This document shows positions 15,798 to 24,599 of a DNA stretch of 32,051 nt, one piece after another. A program made the translations under genes and the position numbers. The notes beneath the pieces were generated by a model. The model saw nothing but the letters and a program-made list of their open reading frames with translations, ran no database searches and was not told the DNA's origin. The stretch is from an uncultured Porphyromonadaceae bacterium. GTDB taxonomy: Bacteria > Bacteroidota > Bacteroidia > Bacteroidales > Muribaculaceae. The stretch covers positions 1 through 32,051 of the forward strand of contig URTA01000029.1 of the NCBI GenBank assembly GCA_900550645.1. The letters are read 5' to 3'. Positions within the stretch are counted from its first letter, which is position 1. Each line of letters opens with the position of its first letter.

Positions 15798-17159
15798 TCA
15801 AGCCGCAACACCGACAAGGCGAGCCTCATGCTGCCGCAGCGTCCTGCCAAACCAGTAGCGCAACAACAACGACGCACTCAGCAACGCCACCGAGAAACTG
15901 TAATACACGCCTACGTTGCCCATGCCGAATGTCACAGCAAGCAGCAGCATCACCGGTATGCCGATGAGAAGGTAGCTGATTATCCCCGCCCACATCAGCG
16001 GACGCGCCTCGGCAGTGCCGCGCTGCGCGTTGGCATACGTCAGCTGTATCGCATCGCAATACTGGTAGAGTATCAGCGGCACTATCAACGCGCCACCGGA
16101 GGCTATAACGTCACCGCTGTCGTTGAACAGCCCTATCATCTCGCCGCCGAACAGGAAGAACACCGCCGACGCGATGGTGGCGAGTGTCAACGTGATGTGA
16201 AGTCCGGCAGCCGCAGTATGGCGGATGCCGGCTATGTCGTTGCGCCCCATGCTGTTTGCCACGCGAACGGACACCGCCACGCCAAAGCTCATGTATATCA
16301 TGAACCCGAGCTGGCCTATCGTGTTGACCACCTGATAGGCGGCGAGCTGTACTTTGTCAAACCAACCGCAAACCACTGCGCCCATAGACCACAACAGACA
16401 TTCCACTCCCGACTGGAACATCACCGGATAGGAAGTGTGCCAAACCGTGCGCATACGTTTGCCGCAGGGCTCTGACGACATCAGCCCATCCCGGTAATGC
16501 GAATAGCGCCTGCTGCACGAGACTATGCCGAACATGACCAGCGCAGCAGCCACACGAGCGGCAAGCGTGCTTATGCCAGCCCCCGTCAGCCCCAGCTCCG
16601 GCATGCCGAACTTGCCGAATATCAAAATATAGTTGCCGATAATGTTCATCACGTTAGCCCCGAGTATCACCCACATCGGCGAGGCCGTGTCGGTAGTGCC
16701 GTTGGCGGTCTGCTGACAAGTATTGAACATCGCAGAGGGGATAATCGTGGCAAGCACCACGAGGTAGTACGGGCGTATCAGCGGCAGCAGCTCCTCAGGC
16801 TGCCCCATACGGTCTACGAAAAAGTACAACACCCCCATAATCGCAGTAAACACTGCGGCTATCACGAAATTGAGCTTCAACGAAGCCCGCAGCGTATGGC
16901 CTATGGCGAAGTCCTCTCCTCGGCTGAACAACGCCCCGATAAGCGGAGTGATGCCGCCGGCAAAGCCCATCAGCATCACAAGCACCACCAGGAACAGCGA
17001 ATTGACGAATGCCGAGGCGGCAAGCTCGTCGAGTCCGTATGCCCCGACCATGAGCGTGTCGGCAAAGCTGACCGTGATGACACACACCTGCGTAACCAGC
17101 ACCGGAAGCCCGAGCCGGAAAAGCGACTTGTATTCGGCCTTGTATCTTGCCAGCCTCAT
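15798..17159 (-). CDS. MATE family multidrug/metabolite efflux transporter
   Basis: MATE transporters export organic cations or other small molecules in exchange for Na+ or H+. The 453-residue protein has about 12 hydrophobic helices in two halves. The first helix motif, LPVLVTQVCVITVSFADTLM (19-38), is typical of NorM-like members, and GLDELAASAFVNSLF follows. The equivalent in the second half is FQSGVECLLWSMGAVVCGWF. The substrate cannot be read from the sequence. The ATG shares one base with the miaB stop (TGATG), so it is translationally coupled to miaB and driven by its promoter. It ends 122 bp before parA with no obvious terminator hairpin. Confidence 0.92.
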   Translation of the reverse strand: MRLARYKAEYKSLFRLGLPVLVTQVCVITVSFADTLMVGAYGLDELAASAFVNSLFLVVLVMLMGFAGGITPLIGALFSRGEDFAIGHTLRASLKLNFVIAAVFTAIMGVLYFFVDRMGQPEELLPLIRPYYLVVLATIIPSAMFNTCQQTANGTTDTASPMWVILGANVMNIIGNYILIFGKFGMPELGLTGAGISTLAARVAAALVMFGIVSCSRRYSHYRDGLMSSEPCGKRMRTVWHTSYPVMFQSGVECLLWSMGAVVCGWFDKVQLAAYQVVNTIGQLGFMIYMSFGVAVSVRVANSMGRNDIAGIRHTAAAGLHITLTLATIASAVFFLFGGEMIGLFNDSGDVIASGGALIVPLILYQYCDAIQLTYANAQRGTAEARPLMWAGIISYLLIGIPVMLLLAVTFGMGNVGVYYSFSVALLSASLLLRYWFGRTLRQHEARLVGVAA

Positions 17160-18541
17160 CAGAGTCCCTCGCTATCGGTTATCTCCTCGCCGCGCAGCGT
17201 TGCCGACGAAGCGTCTGTGACGCGCACACGCACCATGTCGCCCGCCTTGCGGTTGCCGCGAGCAAAGACCACTACCTTGTTCTGCGACGTGCGTCCGAAC
17301 AGCTCCTCGCTGCTGCGCTTTGACACACCCTCAACCAACACATCAAACTCATGCCCCACATCACGGCGGTTGGATGCCAGCGACAGCTCGTTCTGAAGCG
17401 CAATCATACGGTTCAGCCGCTCCGTCTTCACCTCGTCGGGTACGTTGTCCGGCAGGTGCTTGGATGCGTAAGTGCCGGGGCGTTCAGAATACTTGAACAT
17501 AAACGCAGAATCGAAGCCGACCTCGCGCATCAACGACAACGTCTGCTCGAAATCCTCCTCCGTCTCGCCCGAGAAGCCGGTGAACATGTCAGTCGATATG
17601 CCGGCTGCAGGGAGTATGCGCCGTATCGCTGCCACACGGTCGAGATACCACTCGCGGGTGTACTTGCGGTTCATCGCTTTCAGCACTGCGTTGCTGCCGC
17701 TCTGCACGGGCAGGTGGATATGCCGCGCCAGGTTCTCATGGGCGGCTATCACTCGCAGCGTCTCGTCACTCATATCCTTGGGGTGCGATGTGGTGAAGCG
17801 TATGCGCATATCCGGGGCCGCCTCCGCCACCATAGCCAGCAACGCCGGGAAATTGACCGTCTCGCCGTCGCCCCCCTCGTAGCGGTAGCTGTTCACGTTC
17901 TGACCCAGCAGCACCGCCTCGCGGTAGCCGCGTGACCGCAAGTCTGCGAGTTCCGCCAGTATGCTTTTCGGCTCGCGGCTGCGCTCTCGGCCGCGTGTGT
18001 ACGGCACTATGCAGTAGGTGCAGAAATTGTTGCAGCCGCGCATGATGGATATGAACCCGGACACCCCGCCGGCAATGCGGCGCGGGATGATGTCGCGATA
18101 CGTCTCCGTGGTCGAAAGCTCCACTTTGACAGCCTCCTCGCCCGCCTCTGCCGCAGCGACAAGTTGCGGTATCTCCATGTAGGCATCCGGCCCGGCAACC
18201 AGGTCAACGCCATACTCCTCCACGAGGCGGCGTTTCAGCCGCTCCGCCATGCAGCCAACCACGCCGATAATGATGCGGCGACCCGACTTGCGGCGCAGGG
18301 CATTCCAGTACGCCAGCCGGTGGTAGATTTTCTGCTCCGCGTTGTCACGGATGCTGCATGTATTTATCATCACGGCCGAAGCCTCGTTGTCATCCTCTGT
18401 GAGGTCGTAGCCGGCCACCGACATCATCGATGCGACCACCTCCGAATCCGCCACATTCATCTGACAACCATAGGTTTCTATGCGCACTTTCAGCTCGGCA
18501 GTGCAGTTTTTATCGTTTCTCGGCAAAAAAAATGTCCTCAT
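17159..18541 (-). CDS. miaB: tRNA-2-methylthio-N6-dimethylallyladenosine synthase MiaB
   Basis: MiaB is a radical SAM methylthiotransferase that adds the 2-methylthio group to i6A37 of tRNAs reading UNN codons. From the ATG at 18541 the product has 460 residues, the usual size. The N-terminal UPF0004 domain has cluster-binding Cys26 (TYGCQMN), Cys62 (NTCSIRDNA) and Cys97 (GCMAER). The radical SAM motif is CNNFCTYC (Cys170, 174, 177), and a TRAM domain closes the protein (about 395-455). The frame is open back to 18589, but the earlier ATG lies inside the promoter -7 box (18578-18585), so 18541 is preferred, with a leader of about 30 nt. The motif set fits MiaB better than MtaB or RimO. Confidence 0.94.
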   Translation of the reverse strand: MRTFFLPRNDKNCTAELKVRIETYGCQMNVADSEVVASMMSVAGYDLTEDDNEASAVMINTCSIRDNAEQKIYHRLAYWNALRRKSGRRIIIGVVGCMAERLKRRLVEEYGVDLVAGPDAYMEIPQLVAAAEAGEEAVKVELSTTETYRDIIPRRIAGGVSGFISIMRGCNNFCTYCIVPYTRGRERSREPKSILAELADLRSRGYREAVLLGQNVNSYRYEGGDGETVNFPALLAMVAEAAPDMRIRFTTSHPKDMSDETLRVIAAHENLARHIHLPVQSGSNAVLKAMNRKYTREWYLDRVAAIRRILPAAGISTDMFTGFSGETEEDFEQTLSLMREVGFDSAFMFKYSERPGTYASKHLPDNVPDEVKTERLNRMIALQNELSLASNRRDVGHEFDVLVEGVSKRSSEELFGRTSQNKVVVFARGNRKAGDMVRVRVTDASSATLRGEEITDSEGL

Positions 18542-18546
18542 ACCAC

Positions 18547-18575
18547 TTGTATGTCGAATAGAATTTGTACTTTTG
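18547..18575 (+). promoter_or_regulatory. Promoter of the CoA-transferase gene
   Basis: The -7 box is TACTTTTG (18568-18575), an exact TAnnTTTG match, with a -33 TTG at 18547-18549 and a slightly short 18-nt spacer. The start point should be near 18582, about 27 nt before the ATG at 18609. It interlocks with the miaB promoter on the other strand. Confidence 0.72.
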
Positions 18576-18577
18576 TG

Positions 18578-18609
18578 CAAAATTACCATTAAAATCTATA
18601 CGTCACAAA
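18578..18609 (-). promoter_or_regulatory. miaB promoter
   Basis: On the minus strand the -33 box is TTTG (complement of 18606-18609) and the -7 box is TAATTTTG (complement of 18578-18585), with a 20-nt spacer: a full consensus match. The -33 box abuts and shares one base with the start codon of the divergent gene. The two -7 boxes are only two bases apart. Confidence 0.8.
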
Positions 18610-20108
18610 TGAGCATCCCTTTTATTACAGCCGAAGAGGCCGCCAGTCACATCAATAATGGCGACACGGTCGGGTTTTCCGGGTTCACTGCATCCGGTAC
18701 TCCCAAAGTTGTAAGCGTAGCCCTCGCCAACCGCGCTCGGGCTTTCCACGAGAAAGGAGAACCCTTCAAAATCAACCTCTATACGGGAGCCTCAACCAAC
18801 GACCACGTTGACGGCGAACTCGCACGCGCCAACTGCATAGCAAAGCGTACACCCTACCAGTCACAGCGCGACGCTCGCGCCCTGGCAAACAACGGCGGAA
18901 TGAGCTATTTCGATGACCACCTCTCGCACCTCTCGCAAAACCTCCGCTATGGGTTCTACGGCGGCATCGACGTGGCTGTCATCGAGGTGACTGAAATGTC
19001 GCCAAACGGCGAGGTTATCCTCGGTGCCGGCATCGGCATGACCCCCACCATCGCACAGATGGCTAAGAAGATCATAATTGAGTACTCGTCATACTACAAG
19101 ACTTCGTTCCGCGGGTTCCATGACAACTTCATGCTCCAGGACCCCCCGCACCGCCGCGAAATACCTATCTACAAGCCCAGCGACCGCATCGGCTCTACCG
19201 TTGTCAAGATCGACCCCAAGAAAATCATCGGTGTCGTTCCCTCAAACGCCTCCGAGAGCATCAAGCCTTTCACTGCGCCTGACGAGATCTCTCAGCGCAT
19301 CGGCGACAACCTCAGCAACTTCCTCGCTGAAGAGCTGAAGCTCGGCAAACTCCCCAAGGAGTTCCTCCCTGTACAGTCCGGCGTGGGCAACGTGGCAAAC
19401 GCTGTCCTCTACGGCCTCGGCGAGAACCCCCACGTGCCTCACTTCGAGATGTACACCGAGGTTATCCAGGACGCTGTGATGCACCTCATGGAGGAGGGCA
19501 AGTGCAGCTTCGCAAGCACCTGCGCACTCACATTCTCCGACGACGCGATGTCCCACTTCATGGAAAACATCGACTTCTTCCGCGACAAGATACTCATGCG
19601 TCCCGGTGAAATCTCCAACCACCCCGAAGTTGTGCGCCGTCTCGGCCTCATCGCCATGAACACTGCGCTCGAATTCGACATCTACGGCAACGTAAACTCC
19701 ACTCACGTCCTCGGCACGAAGATGATGAACGGCATCGGCGGTTCCGCTGACTTCTCACGCAACGCATACCTGAGCATCTTCTCCTGCCCCTCAATACAGA
19801 AGGGCGGCAAGATTTCAGCTATCGTCCCCATGGCGTCACACATCGACCACTCCGAGCACTCCGTCAAGATACTCGCCACCGAACAGGGCGTAGCCGACCT
19901 GCGCGGAAAAGACCCGATGCAGCGTGCCGAAACCATCATCGAAAACTGCGTACACCCCATGTACAAAGAGATGATGTGGGACTACCTGAAGCTCGCGGCA
20001 AAGAACGGCGGACACATCCACCACGACCTGCGTGCAGCCTTTGCACTCCACCAGACATTCATGGAGACCGGCGACATGTCACAGACAGACTTTGCGAAGT
20101 TCGTCTGA
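18609..20108 (+). CDS. Acetyl-CoA hydrolase/transferase family protein (probable succinate/propionate/acetate CoA-transferase)
   Basis: Class I CoA-transferases of this family move CoA between acids such as acetate, succinate and propionate through a glutamyl-CoA intermediate. The 499-residue product fits the family length. GFSGFTASGTPKVV (22-35) starts the N-terminal domain. QSGVGNVANAV (256-266) and YTEVIQDAVM (282-291) bracket the expected active-site Glu, most likely Glu284 by analogy. GTKMMNGIGGSADF (369-382) is a conserved CoA-site segment. I chose the ATG at 18609 because upstream codons overlap the promoter and the miaB 5' end. In Bacteroidota such enzymes take part in succinate-to-propionate or acetate fermentation. 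The exact substrate pair is not determined. It is monocistronic, with a strong terminator 67 bp after the stop. Confidence 0.88.
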   Translation: MSIPFITAEEAASHINNGDTVGFSGFTASGTPKVVSVALANRARAFHEKGEPFKINLYTGASTNDHVDGELARANCIAKRTPYQSQRDARALANNGGMSYFDDHLSHLSQNLRYGFYGGIDVAVIEVTEMSPNGEVILGAGIGMTPTIAQMAKKIIIEYSSYYKTSFRGFHDNFMLQDPPHRREIPIYKPSDRIGSTVVKIDPKKIIGVVPSNASESIKPFTAPDEISQRIGDNLSNFLAEELKLGKLPKEFLPVQSGVGNVANAVLYGLGENPHVPHFEMYTEVIQDAVMHLMEEGKCSFASTCALTFSDDAMSHFMENIDFFRDKILMRPGEISNHPEVVRRLGLIAMNTALEFDIYGNVNSTHVLGTKMMNGIGGSADFSRNAYLSIFSCPSIQKGGKISAIVPMASHIDHSEHSVKILATEQGVADLRGKDPMQRAETIIENCVHPMYKEMMWDYLKLAAKNGGHIHHDLRAAFALHQTFMETGDMSQTDFAKFV

Positions 20109-20175
20109 CCGCAGTGCCTAACGGCATTTTCCGCAAGACACAGCACTGAAGAAACCGTCTACAAACCATATATGC

Positions 20176-20207
20176 AGATGCCGGGCAATGCCCGGCATCT
20201 GTTGTTT
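20176..20207 (+). terminator. Intrinsic terminator of the CoA-transferase gene
   Basis: AGATGCCGGGC (20176-20186) pairs perfectly with GCCCGGCATCT (20190-20200) over a 3-nt loop, and GTTGTTTT follows. This is the best-formed terminator in the window. It separates the CoA-transferase gene from the radical SAM gene. Confidence 0.9.
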
Positions 20208-20285
20208 TGCACACTTTTCGCCTCCGCTTCCCCAAAATACAGGCAGAAACTTCCCCGAAACCCGCCGCAATTGCAGATATTTGTG

Positions 20286-20293
20286 TAACTTTG
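20286..20293 (+). promoter_or_regulatory. Probable -7 box for the radical SAM/glycosyltransferase pair
   Basis: TAACTTTG matches TAnnTTTG exactly, 23 bp before the start codon at 20317. No clear -33 box occurs at the usual distance; the nearest TTG, at 20271, is too close. A weak or activator-dependent promoter is possible. Confidence 0.55.
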
Positions 20294-20316
20294 CATAATG
20301 TACAATACAGAGCATT

Positions 20317-21357
20317 ATGAACCAACTCCCCACTGACATATCTATCATCACTACATATAGATGTCCCATGCGATGCCAGATGTGTAACATCTGGCAAAAT
20401 CCGACTAAGGCCGAAGAGGAAATACGCCCGGAAGACCTTGAGATGCTCCCTCATTTCAAGTTTGTCAACATAACCGGGGGCGAACCTTTTGTACGTGAAG
20501 ACCTGGAAGACATCATCCGCGTGATGTACACAAAATCTCCAAGGATTGTCATATCCACATCCGGATGGTACGAAGATCGCGTCATTGAAATCGCCCGAAA
20601 ATTCCCCAATATCGGCATACGAATCAGCATCGAAGGTCTGAAGGAGAAAAATGATGAATTGCGAGGCCGCGAAGGAGGGTTTGAAAAAGGTGTCCGTATA
20701 CTCCATACGCTGAAAGACATGGGGCTTACCGACATCGGGTTCGGAATAACAGTGAGCAACCACAACTCGGCAGACATGCTTGACCTGTATGAGCTTTCCA
20801 AGGAACTCGACATGGAATTTGCCACCGCAGCATTCCACAACTCCTTTTATTTCCACAAATATGACAATGTAATCACCAACAAGCATGAGGTTTCGGAAAA
20901 TTTCCGCAAGCTGATGGAGATGCAGATGAAGGAAAAACACCCCAAATCTTGGTTCAGGGCTTATTTCAACATGGGGCTCATCAACTATGTAAACGGAGGG
21001 CAAAGGCTGCTGCCGTGCGAAGCCGGAACAGTCAATTTCTTCATTGACCCTTGGGGTGAAGTCTACCCTTGCAACGGCATGGAAGAGTCAAAGTGGAAAC
21101 GAAGCATGGGCAATATCCGCAGCGGGAAATCATTTAAGGAAATATGGAACTCGCCGGAAGCTGACGAAGTCCGAGAACTTGTCCGAAATTGTCCTAAACA
21201 GTGCTGGATGGTAGGCACAGCCGCACCGGTAATGAAGAAATACATTGCGAAACCCGCAATGTGGGTGGCAAAAAACAAATTCCGGTCAATTATCGGCAAG
21301 CCCATCAAGCTGATTGACTGCGTACAGCAACGCCTCGATAACAATACTAAAGACTGA
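20317..21357 (+). CDS. Radical SAM protein with SPASM/twitch-like C-terminus
   Basis: This 346-residue protein contains the radical SAM cluster motif CPMRCQMC (Cys16, 20, 23), the SAM-binding GGEP motif (54-57) and a partial TIM-barrel sequence. Its C-terminal region has four further cysteines (234, 252, 292, 296) in the pattern LPCEAGTVNFFIDPWGEVYP-C and NCPKQC, as in SPASM or twitch domains that carry an auxiliary Fe-S cluster. Substrates of such proteins range from peptides to sugars and cannot be told from sequence. A glycosyltransferase gene begins 31 bp downstream and presumably shares its promoter, which favours a role in glycan or envelope modification. Codons are notably richer in A and T than in neighbouring genes, a sign of possible transfer. 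No small peptide substrate gene is evident beside it. Confidence 0.88.
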   Translation: MNQLPTDISIITTYRCPMRCQMCNIWQNPTKAEEEIRPEDLEMLPHFKFVNITGGEPFVREDLEDIIRVMYTKSPRIVISTSGWYEDRVIEIARKFPNIGIRISIEGLKEKNDELRGREGGFEKGVRILHTLKDMGLTDIGFGITVSNHNSADMLDLYELSKELDMEFATAAFHNSFYFHKYDNVITNKHEVSENFRKLMEMQMKEKHPKSWFRAYFNMGLINYVNGGQRLLPCEAGTVNFFIDPWGEVYPCNGMEESKWKRSMGNIRSGKSFKEIWNSPEADEVRELVRNCPKQCWMVGTAAPVMKKYIAKPAMWVAKNKFRSIIGKPIKLIDCVQQRLDNNTKD

Positions 21358-21388
21358 CTCCACCCTCACAACCCGAAAAAGAAGACAG

Positions 21389-22495
21389 ATGAAGATAGTA
21401 GTGACAGGCACACGCGGCATCCCGGGAATACAGGGGGGCGTAGAGACTCACTGCCAGCACCTGTACCCGCGCATGGCGGCTGCAGGGCATGACGTGACTG
21501 TGCTGCGCCGCTCATGCTATGCAGAAGAGGCTGACGAGTGCAGCGGTTGCTACATGGGGGTAAAGGTCATGGACGTGTTCGCGCCCAGACGCAAGAGCCT
21601 CGAGGCTATAATGCACACATTCCTCGCCGTTATCAAGGCGCGGCGCATGAATCCCGACATACTGCACATACATGCTGTCGGCCCGTCGCTGATGGTTCCT
21701 TTCGCCCGTATGCTCGGACTGAAGGTCGTCACTACCAACCACGGACCGGACTATGACCGGCAGAAATGGGGACGGCTCGCCAAAACAATGCTGAAATGCG
21801 GCGAGCGTATGGGAGCGAAATTCTCAAACGCCGTCATTGTCATATCCCGTCCAATAGCCGACGCGCTCGCTTCACTTTACGGCAGGCGTGACACCGACTT
21901 GATATACAACGGCGTGGAAAAACCGGAAATTGACCCGAACACTGACTACATCGACAGCCTCGGCATTGAGCCGCGTAAATATGTGGTTACTCTCGGGCGG
22001 TTCGTACCCGAAAAACGCTTTGACGACCTGATACGCGCATTTGCCGCAGCCGCGCCGAAAGGCTGCAAACTTGTTATTGCCGGCGAGGCTGACCACCCGG
22101 ACGAATACAGCAGGTCGCTGCATGACCTCGCCGACAAGAACGGCGTTGTCCTCACCGGGTTTATCAAGGGCAAGAAGCTCAACCAGCTGATGAGCCATGC
22201 TGCCCTCTTCGTGCTTCCTTCTTCACACGAGGGACTTCCCATATCGCTGCTCGAAGCCATGAGCTACGGCATCGACGTACTGGCTTCCGACATACCCGCA
22301 AACCGCATCGCCCAGCTCCAGGAGGAGGACTTCTTCGCTGTCGGCGACACCGCAACGCTGGCAAAAAAAATCACGGAGCGGCTGGCTTCGCCAGCAACCC
22401 CGCGAGTGTATGACCTCTCCCCTTACGACTGGGACAACATCGCCAGGCAGACACTTGCCGTATACAGACGAGTGCTCGGCTTTTCCGGCAAGTGA
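21389..22495 (+). CDS. GT4-type glycosyltransferase with DUF1972-like N-terminus
   Basis: This retaining GT-B glycosyltransferase has 368 residues. It starts MKIVVTGTRGIPGIQGGVET, the glycine-rich acceptor-side loop typical of WcaA/RfaB-like and DUF1972 transferases. The nucleotide-sugar part holds VTLGRFVPEKRFDDLIRAF (200-218) and the EX7E pair at Glu281 and Glu289 (HEGLPISLLEAM). The start at 21389 is preferred over an upstream ATG at 21314, which overlaps the radical SAM gene and adds a non-homologous extension. No membrane segment is seen, so it is probably a cytosolic or peripheral enzyme acting on a lipid-linked or surface glycan. Donor and acceptor are unknown. It ends 13 bp from the convergent receptor gene. 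Confidence 0.9.
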   Translation: MKIVVTGTRGIPGIQGGVETHCQHLYPRMAAAGHDVTVLRRSCYAEEADECSGCYMGVKVMDVFAPRRKSLEAIMHTFLAVIKARRMNPDILHIHAVGPSLMVPFARMLGLKVVTTNHGPDYDRQKWGRLAKTMLKCGERMGAKFSNAVIVISRPIADALASLYGRRDTDLIYNGVEKPEIDPNTDYIDSLGIEPRKYVVTLGRFVPEKRFDDLIRAFAAAAPKGCKLVIAGEADHPDEYSRSLHDLADKNGVVLTGFIKGKKLNQLMSHAALFVLPSSHEGLPISLLEAMSYGIDVLASDIPANRIAQLQEEDFFAVGDTATLAKKITERLASPATPRVYDLSPYDWDNIARQTLAVYRRVLGFSGK

Positions 22496-22508
22496 CCGCT
22501 GCGAAGCG

Positions 22509-24599
22509 TCAGTGCAAAATGCCGGAAGTCGTTGACCCCGAAACCGTAGGCTCGTTGGTACGCTCGACCTTCTTGCCGAAACCGAATGTATATGTCACCT
22601 GCAGCTGCGCAAAAGCATGAAAGGATGTGTTGTATGCCTGCTGATAGTCATCATATACGTCACTGCGCATCTTCATCTTCCCTCCTCGCCAGTTCCACCG
22701 CGTCAGGTTAACGAAGTTGGCGCGGATATTCCAGTCGCCTGAAGACCAGCCCACGCGGATATACCACGTGTCCTTGGTATGCATCATATAGCCGTTCATC
22801 CACCCGTCAGCAATCTCGCCGCCCGAGATGTACGCCAGGCTGAAATTCCAGTTGTTCAGATAATATGTTGCCATTGCCGCCCACGAGAAATGCGAATTGT
22901 CCATATTGTACGGCTTGCCGTTATGGTTTAGGTAATGAAACACCTCTCCGGTCAACAGCAGCTTACGGTCAAACAGCTTCACTGTGCCGTTTGCTCCATA
23001 GCGCAACTGCCACCACAGGCCCATAGGCTGCTGTATCGTGCGTACAACACCCCCGGGTGATGCCTCGTAAACGTATGCATAACGGTCATTAATGGAATAT
23101 CCCCAGGCAAACACACTGTAACTCACCGTATTGGACGGTATGCCGGTATACGACACCCCAATATCGTTCATTTTGGCTGGCACAAGTGCAGGATTGCCCG
23201 TATAGCTCATAAGCGGCGTTGACTGTATGACATTCGCGCTCTTGAAGTTCGGCGACGGCGCCCACGAAGAATAGTGATAATCCAGGCTTACAGAGTGGCT
23301 GTCATTAAAGCCGTACTGCAACGACAGGTCAACCCACGGCAACGATGGGGTGTCCTTCACGTCATTCACCTTAAGCCAGTTCCATTTCCACCCGAAACCT
23401 ACAAGGCCGTACAGCCGCCCCAAAGTCACGTTGTAGGTGACTCCCGCGTTGAGCATCGACGACTGCGCACGGTCAAACGCATCAACCGACCCGGAATAGC
23501 GCGTCCGCGCATTGTCGTATGAACCGTATACAAACGACGTGATGCAGCCGTACTTGCCGAAATCATGCTTGTATTTCAGGCTCGCGTTCAGCTGGCTCGT
23601 ATTGTCCTTCGCGCTGTTCATGATGGGATCAAAACCCTCCTCCGCATAAACTGACGACTGCTCCGTATGGTTGAACGTGAACGACGGTATGAATGTCAGC
23701 GAATTGCCCTTCGGCAGCGAGAAGAAATAATAGCCGTTATAGTTTATGGACTTGGAATCGGTGTCCGAGTTGCTGCTGTAGACCGACATTGGGAAAATCT
23801 CGCCGGAATACGAGACCATGCCGCTCCGGTCCTCATGCGGCGTATTGTTGATTTTGCCGCTCACTTGCGACGAGGCCTGTATCTTGTCTGAATTGTACGT
23901 TGCCTTGAATGTCGCGAAATACTGCTGGTTACGCCACTTCGACCCAGTCGTGTTTGAGTTGCGGTTGAATTCCGCCGTCGTGCCGTCAGGCTGTGGCAGA
24001 CGGTATGTTTCAGTCTCTGCCATTCCTTTATGGTCAGAGGTCCCGTTGAACCCCCACCCCATCAGGTCGTATGTCATCTTCTTGTACTGCAAGCGGACAC
24101 TTCCGAGCAACTGCCCTGAGAACGAAATGAAGTTAGCATGGCCAAAACCCTTGACATAGCCGCCGTACTCATACTTCTCCATGATGAAGTTGACGACGTT
24201 TGCATTGCCCTGCAAACGCGGGTCTGACGGATACTTCAGGTACTCTACACGCTTAACGTCTGACATACGCATAGCCTTCAGGTCTTCCGCACTCGCCGGT
24301 ATATAGTCTATGTAAATCGCCACGGACTTGCCGTCGCTCGCCACCACATCATCGCCTGTTGAAATCTTCAACTGCGGTATCGCCAACTGGTTCAGGAGGT
24401 CAACACCTGTCTGTGACGCATTCTTCTGAGTCTTTGTAGGGATGTAGGTCGATTTTTCCGCACCGGTACGCTGTTGCCGTCCCTCAACCACTACTTCTCC
24501 GAGTTCCGAGACGCTCAAGCTGTCTGGCTCCTCCGTCTGCGCTACAGCGGCAAACGCTGCCGCCATACACATAATCACTGTTGTAAATCTTCTGTACAT
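22509..24599 (-). CDS. TonB-dependent receptor-like outer-membrane beta-barrel protein
   Basis: The 696-residue product begins at the ATG at 24599 with a good signal peptide (MYRRFTTVIMCMAAAFAAVA, cleaved about residue 20). The frame is open 61 codons further upstream, but that extension lacks a signal. A short plug-like domain follows (about 25-155: LGEVVVEGRQQ, then DGKSVAIYIDYIPASAEDLK and VKRVEYLKYPSDPRLQGNAN). The remainder is rich in alternating aromatic strands, as in the Bacteroidota OMP_b-brl_3 type barrel. There is no N-terminal carboxypeptidase-like domain and no SusD partner beside it, so it is not a standard polysaccharide-uptake pair. The ligand is unknown. It is monocistronic, and I found no consensus promoter in the 199 bp upstream. 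Confidence 0.85.
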   Translation of the reverse strand: MYRRFTTVIMCMAAAFAAVAQTEEPDSLSVSELGEVVVEGRQQRTGAEKSTYIPTKTQKNASQTGVDLLNQLAIPQLKISTGDDVVASDGKSVAIYIDYIPASAEDLKAMRMSDVKRVEYLKYPSDPRLQGNANVVNFIMEKYEYGGYVKGFGHANFISFSGQLLGSVRLQYKKMTYDLMGWGFNGTSDHKGMAETETYRLPQPDGTTAEFNRNSNTTGSKWRNQQYFATFKATYNSDKIQASSQVSGKINNTPHEDRSGMVSYSGEIFPMSVYSSNSDTDSKSINYNGYYFFSLPKGNSLTFIPSFTFNHTEQSSVYAEEGFDPIMNSAKDNTSQLNASLKYKHDFGKYGCITSFVYGSYDNARTRYSGSVDAFDRAQSSMLNAGVTYNVTLGRLYGLVGFGWKWNWLKVNDVKDTPSLPWVDLSLQYGFNDSHSVSLDYHYSSWAPSPNFKSANVIQSTPLMSYTGNPALVPAKMNDIGVSYTGIPSNTVSYSVFAWGYSINDRYAYVYEASPGGVVRTIQQPMGLWWQLRYGANGTVKLFDRKLLLTGEVFHYLNHNGKPYNMDNSHFSWAAMATYYLNNWNFSLAYISGGEIADGWMNGYMMHTKDTWYIRVGWSSGDWNIRANFVNLTRWNWRGGKMKMRSDVYDDYQQAYNTSFHAFAQLQVTYTFGFGKKVERTNEPTVSGSTTSGILH

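Noticed and set aside
16497..17396. 299-codon + strand frame spanning miaB and the MATE gene
   Set aside because: It is rich in His, Arg and Gln, typical of shadow frames, and crosses the boundary of two well-supported genes.
18480..18608. N-terminal extension of the CoA-transferase
   Set aside because: This stretch contains the promoter and the miaB 5' end. The family N-terminus starts at the ATG at 18609.
20059..21003. 314-codon minus-strand frame opposite the radical SAM gene
   Set aside because: The opposite strand encodes clear radical SAM and SPASM-like motifs. The minus frame looks like no known protein and also runs through the terminator and promoter.
20317..21357. RiPP maturase with a nearby precursor peptide
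   Set aside because: The flanking 208-bp and 31-bp gaps contain no credible small precursor frame, and the partner gene is a glycosyltransferase.
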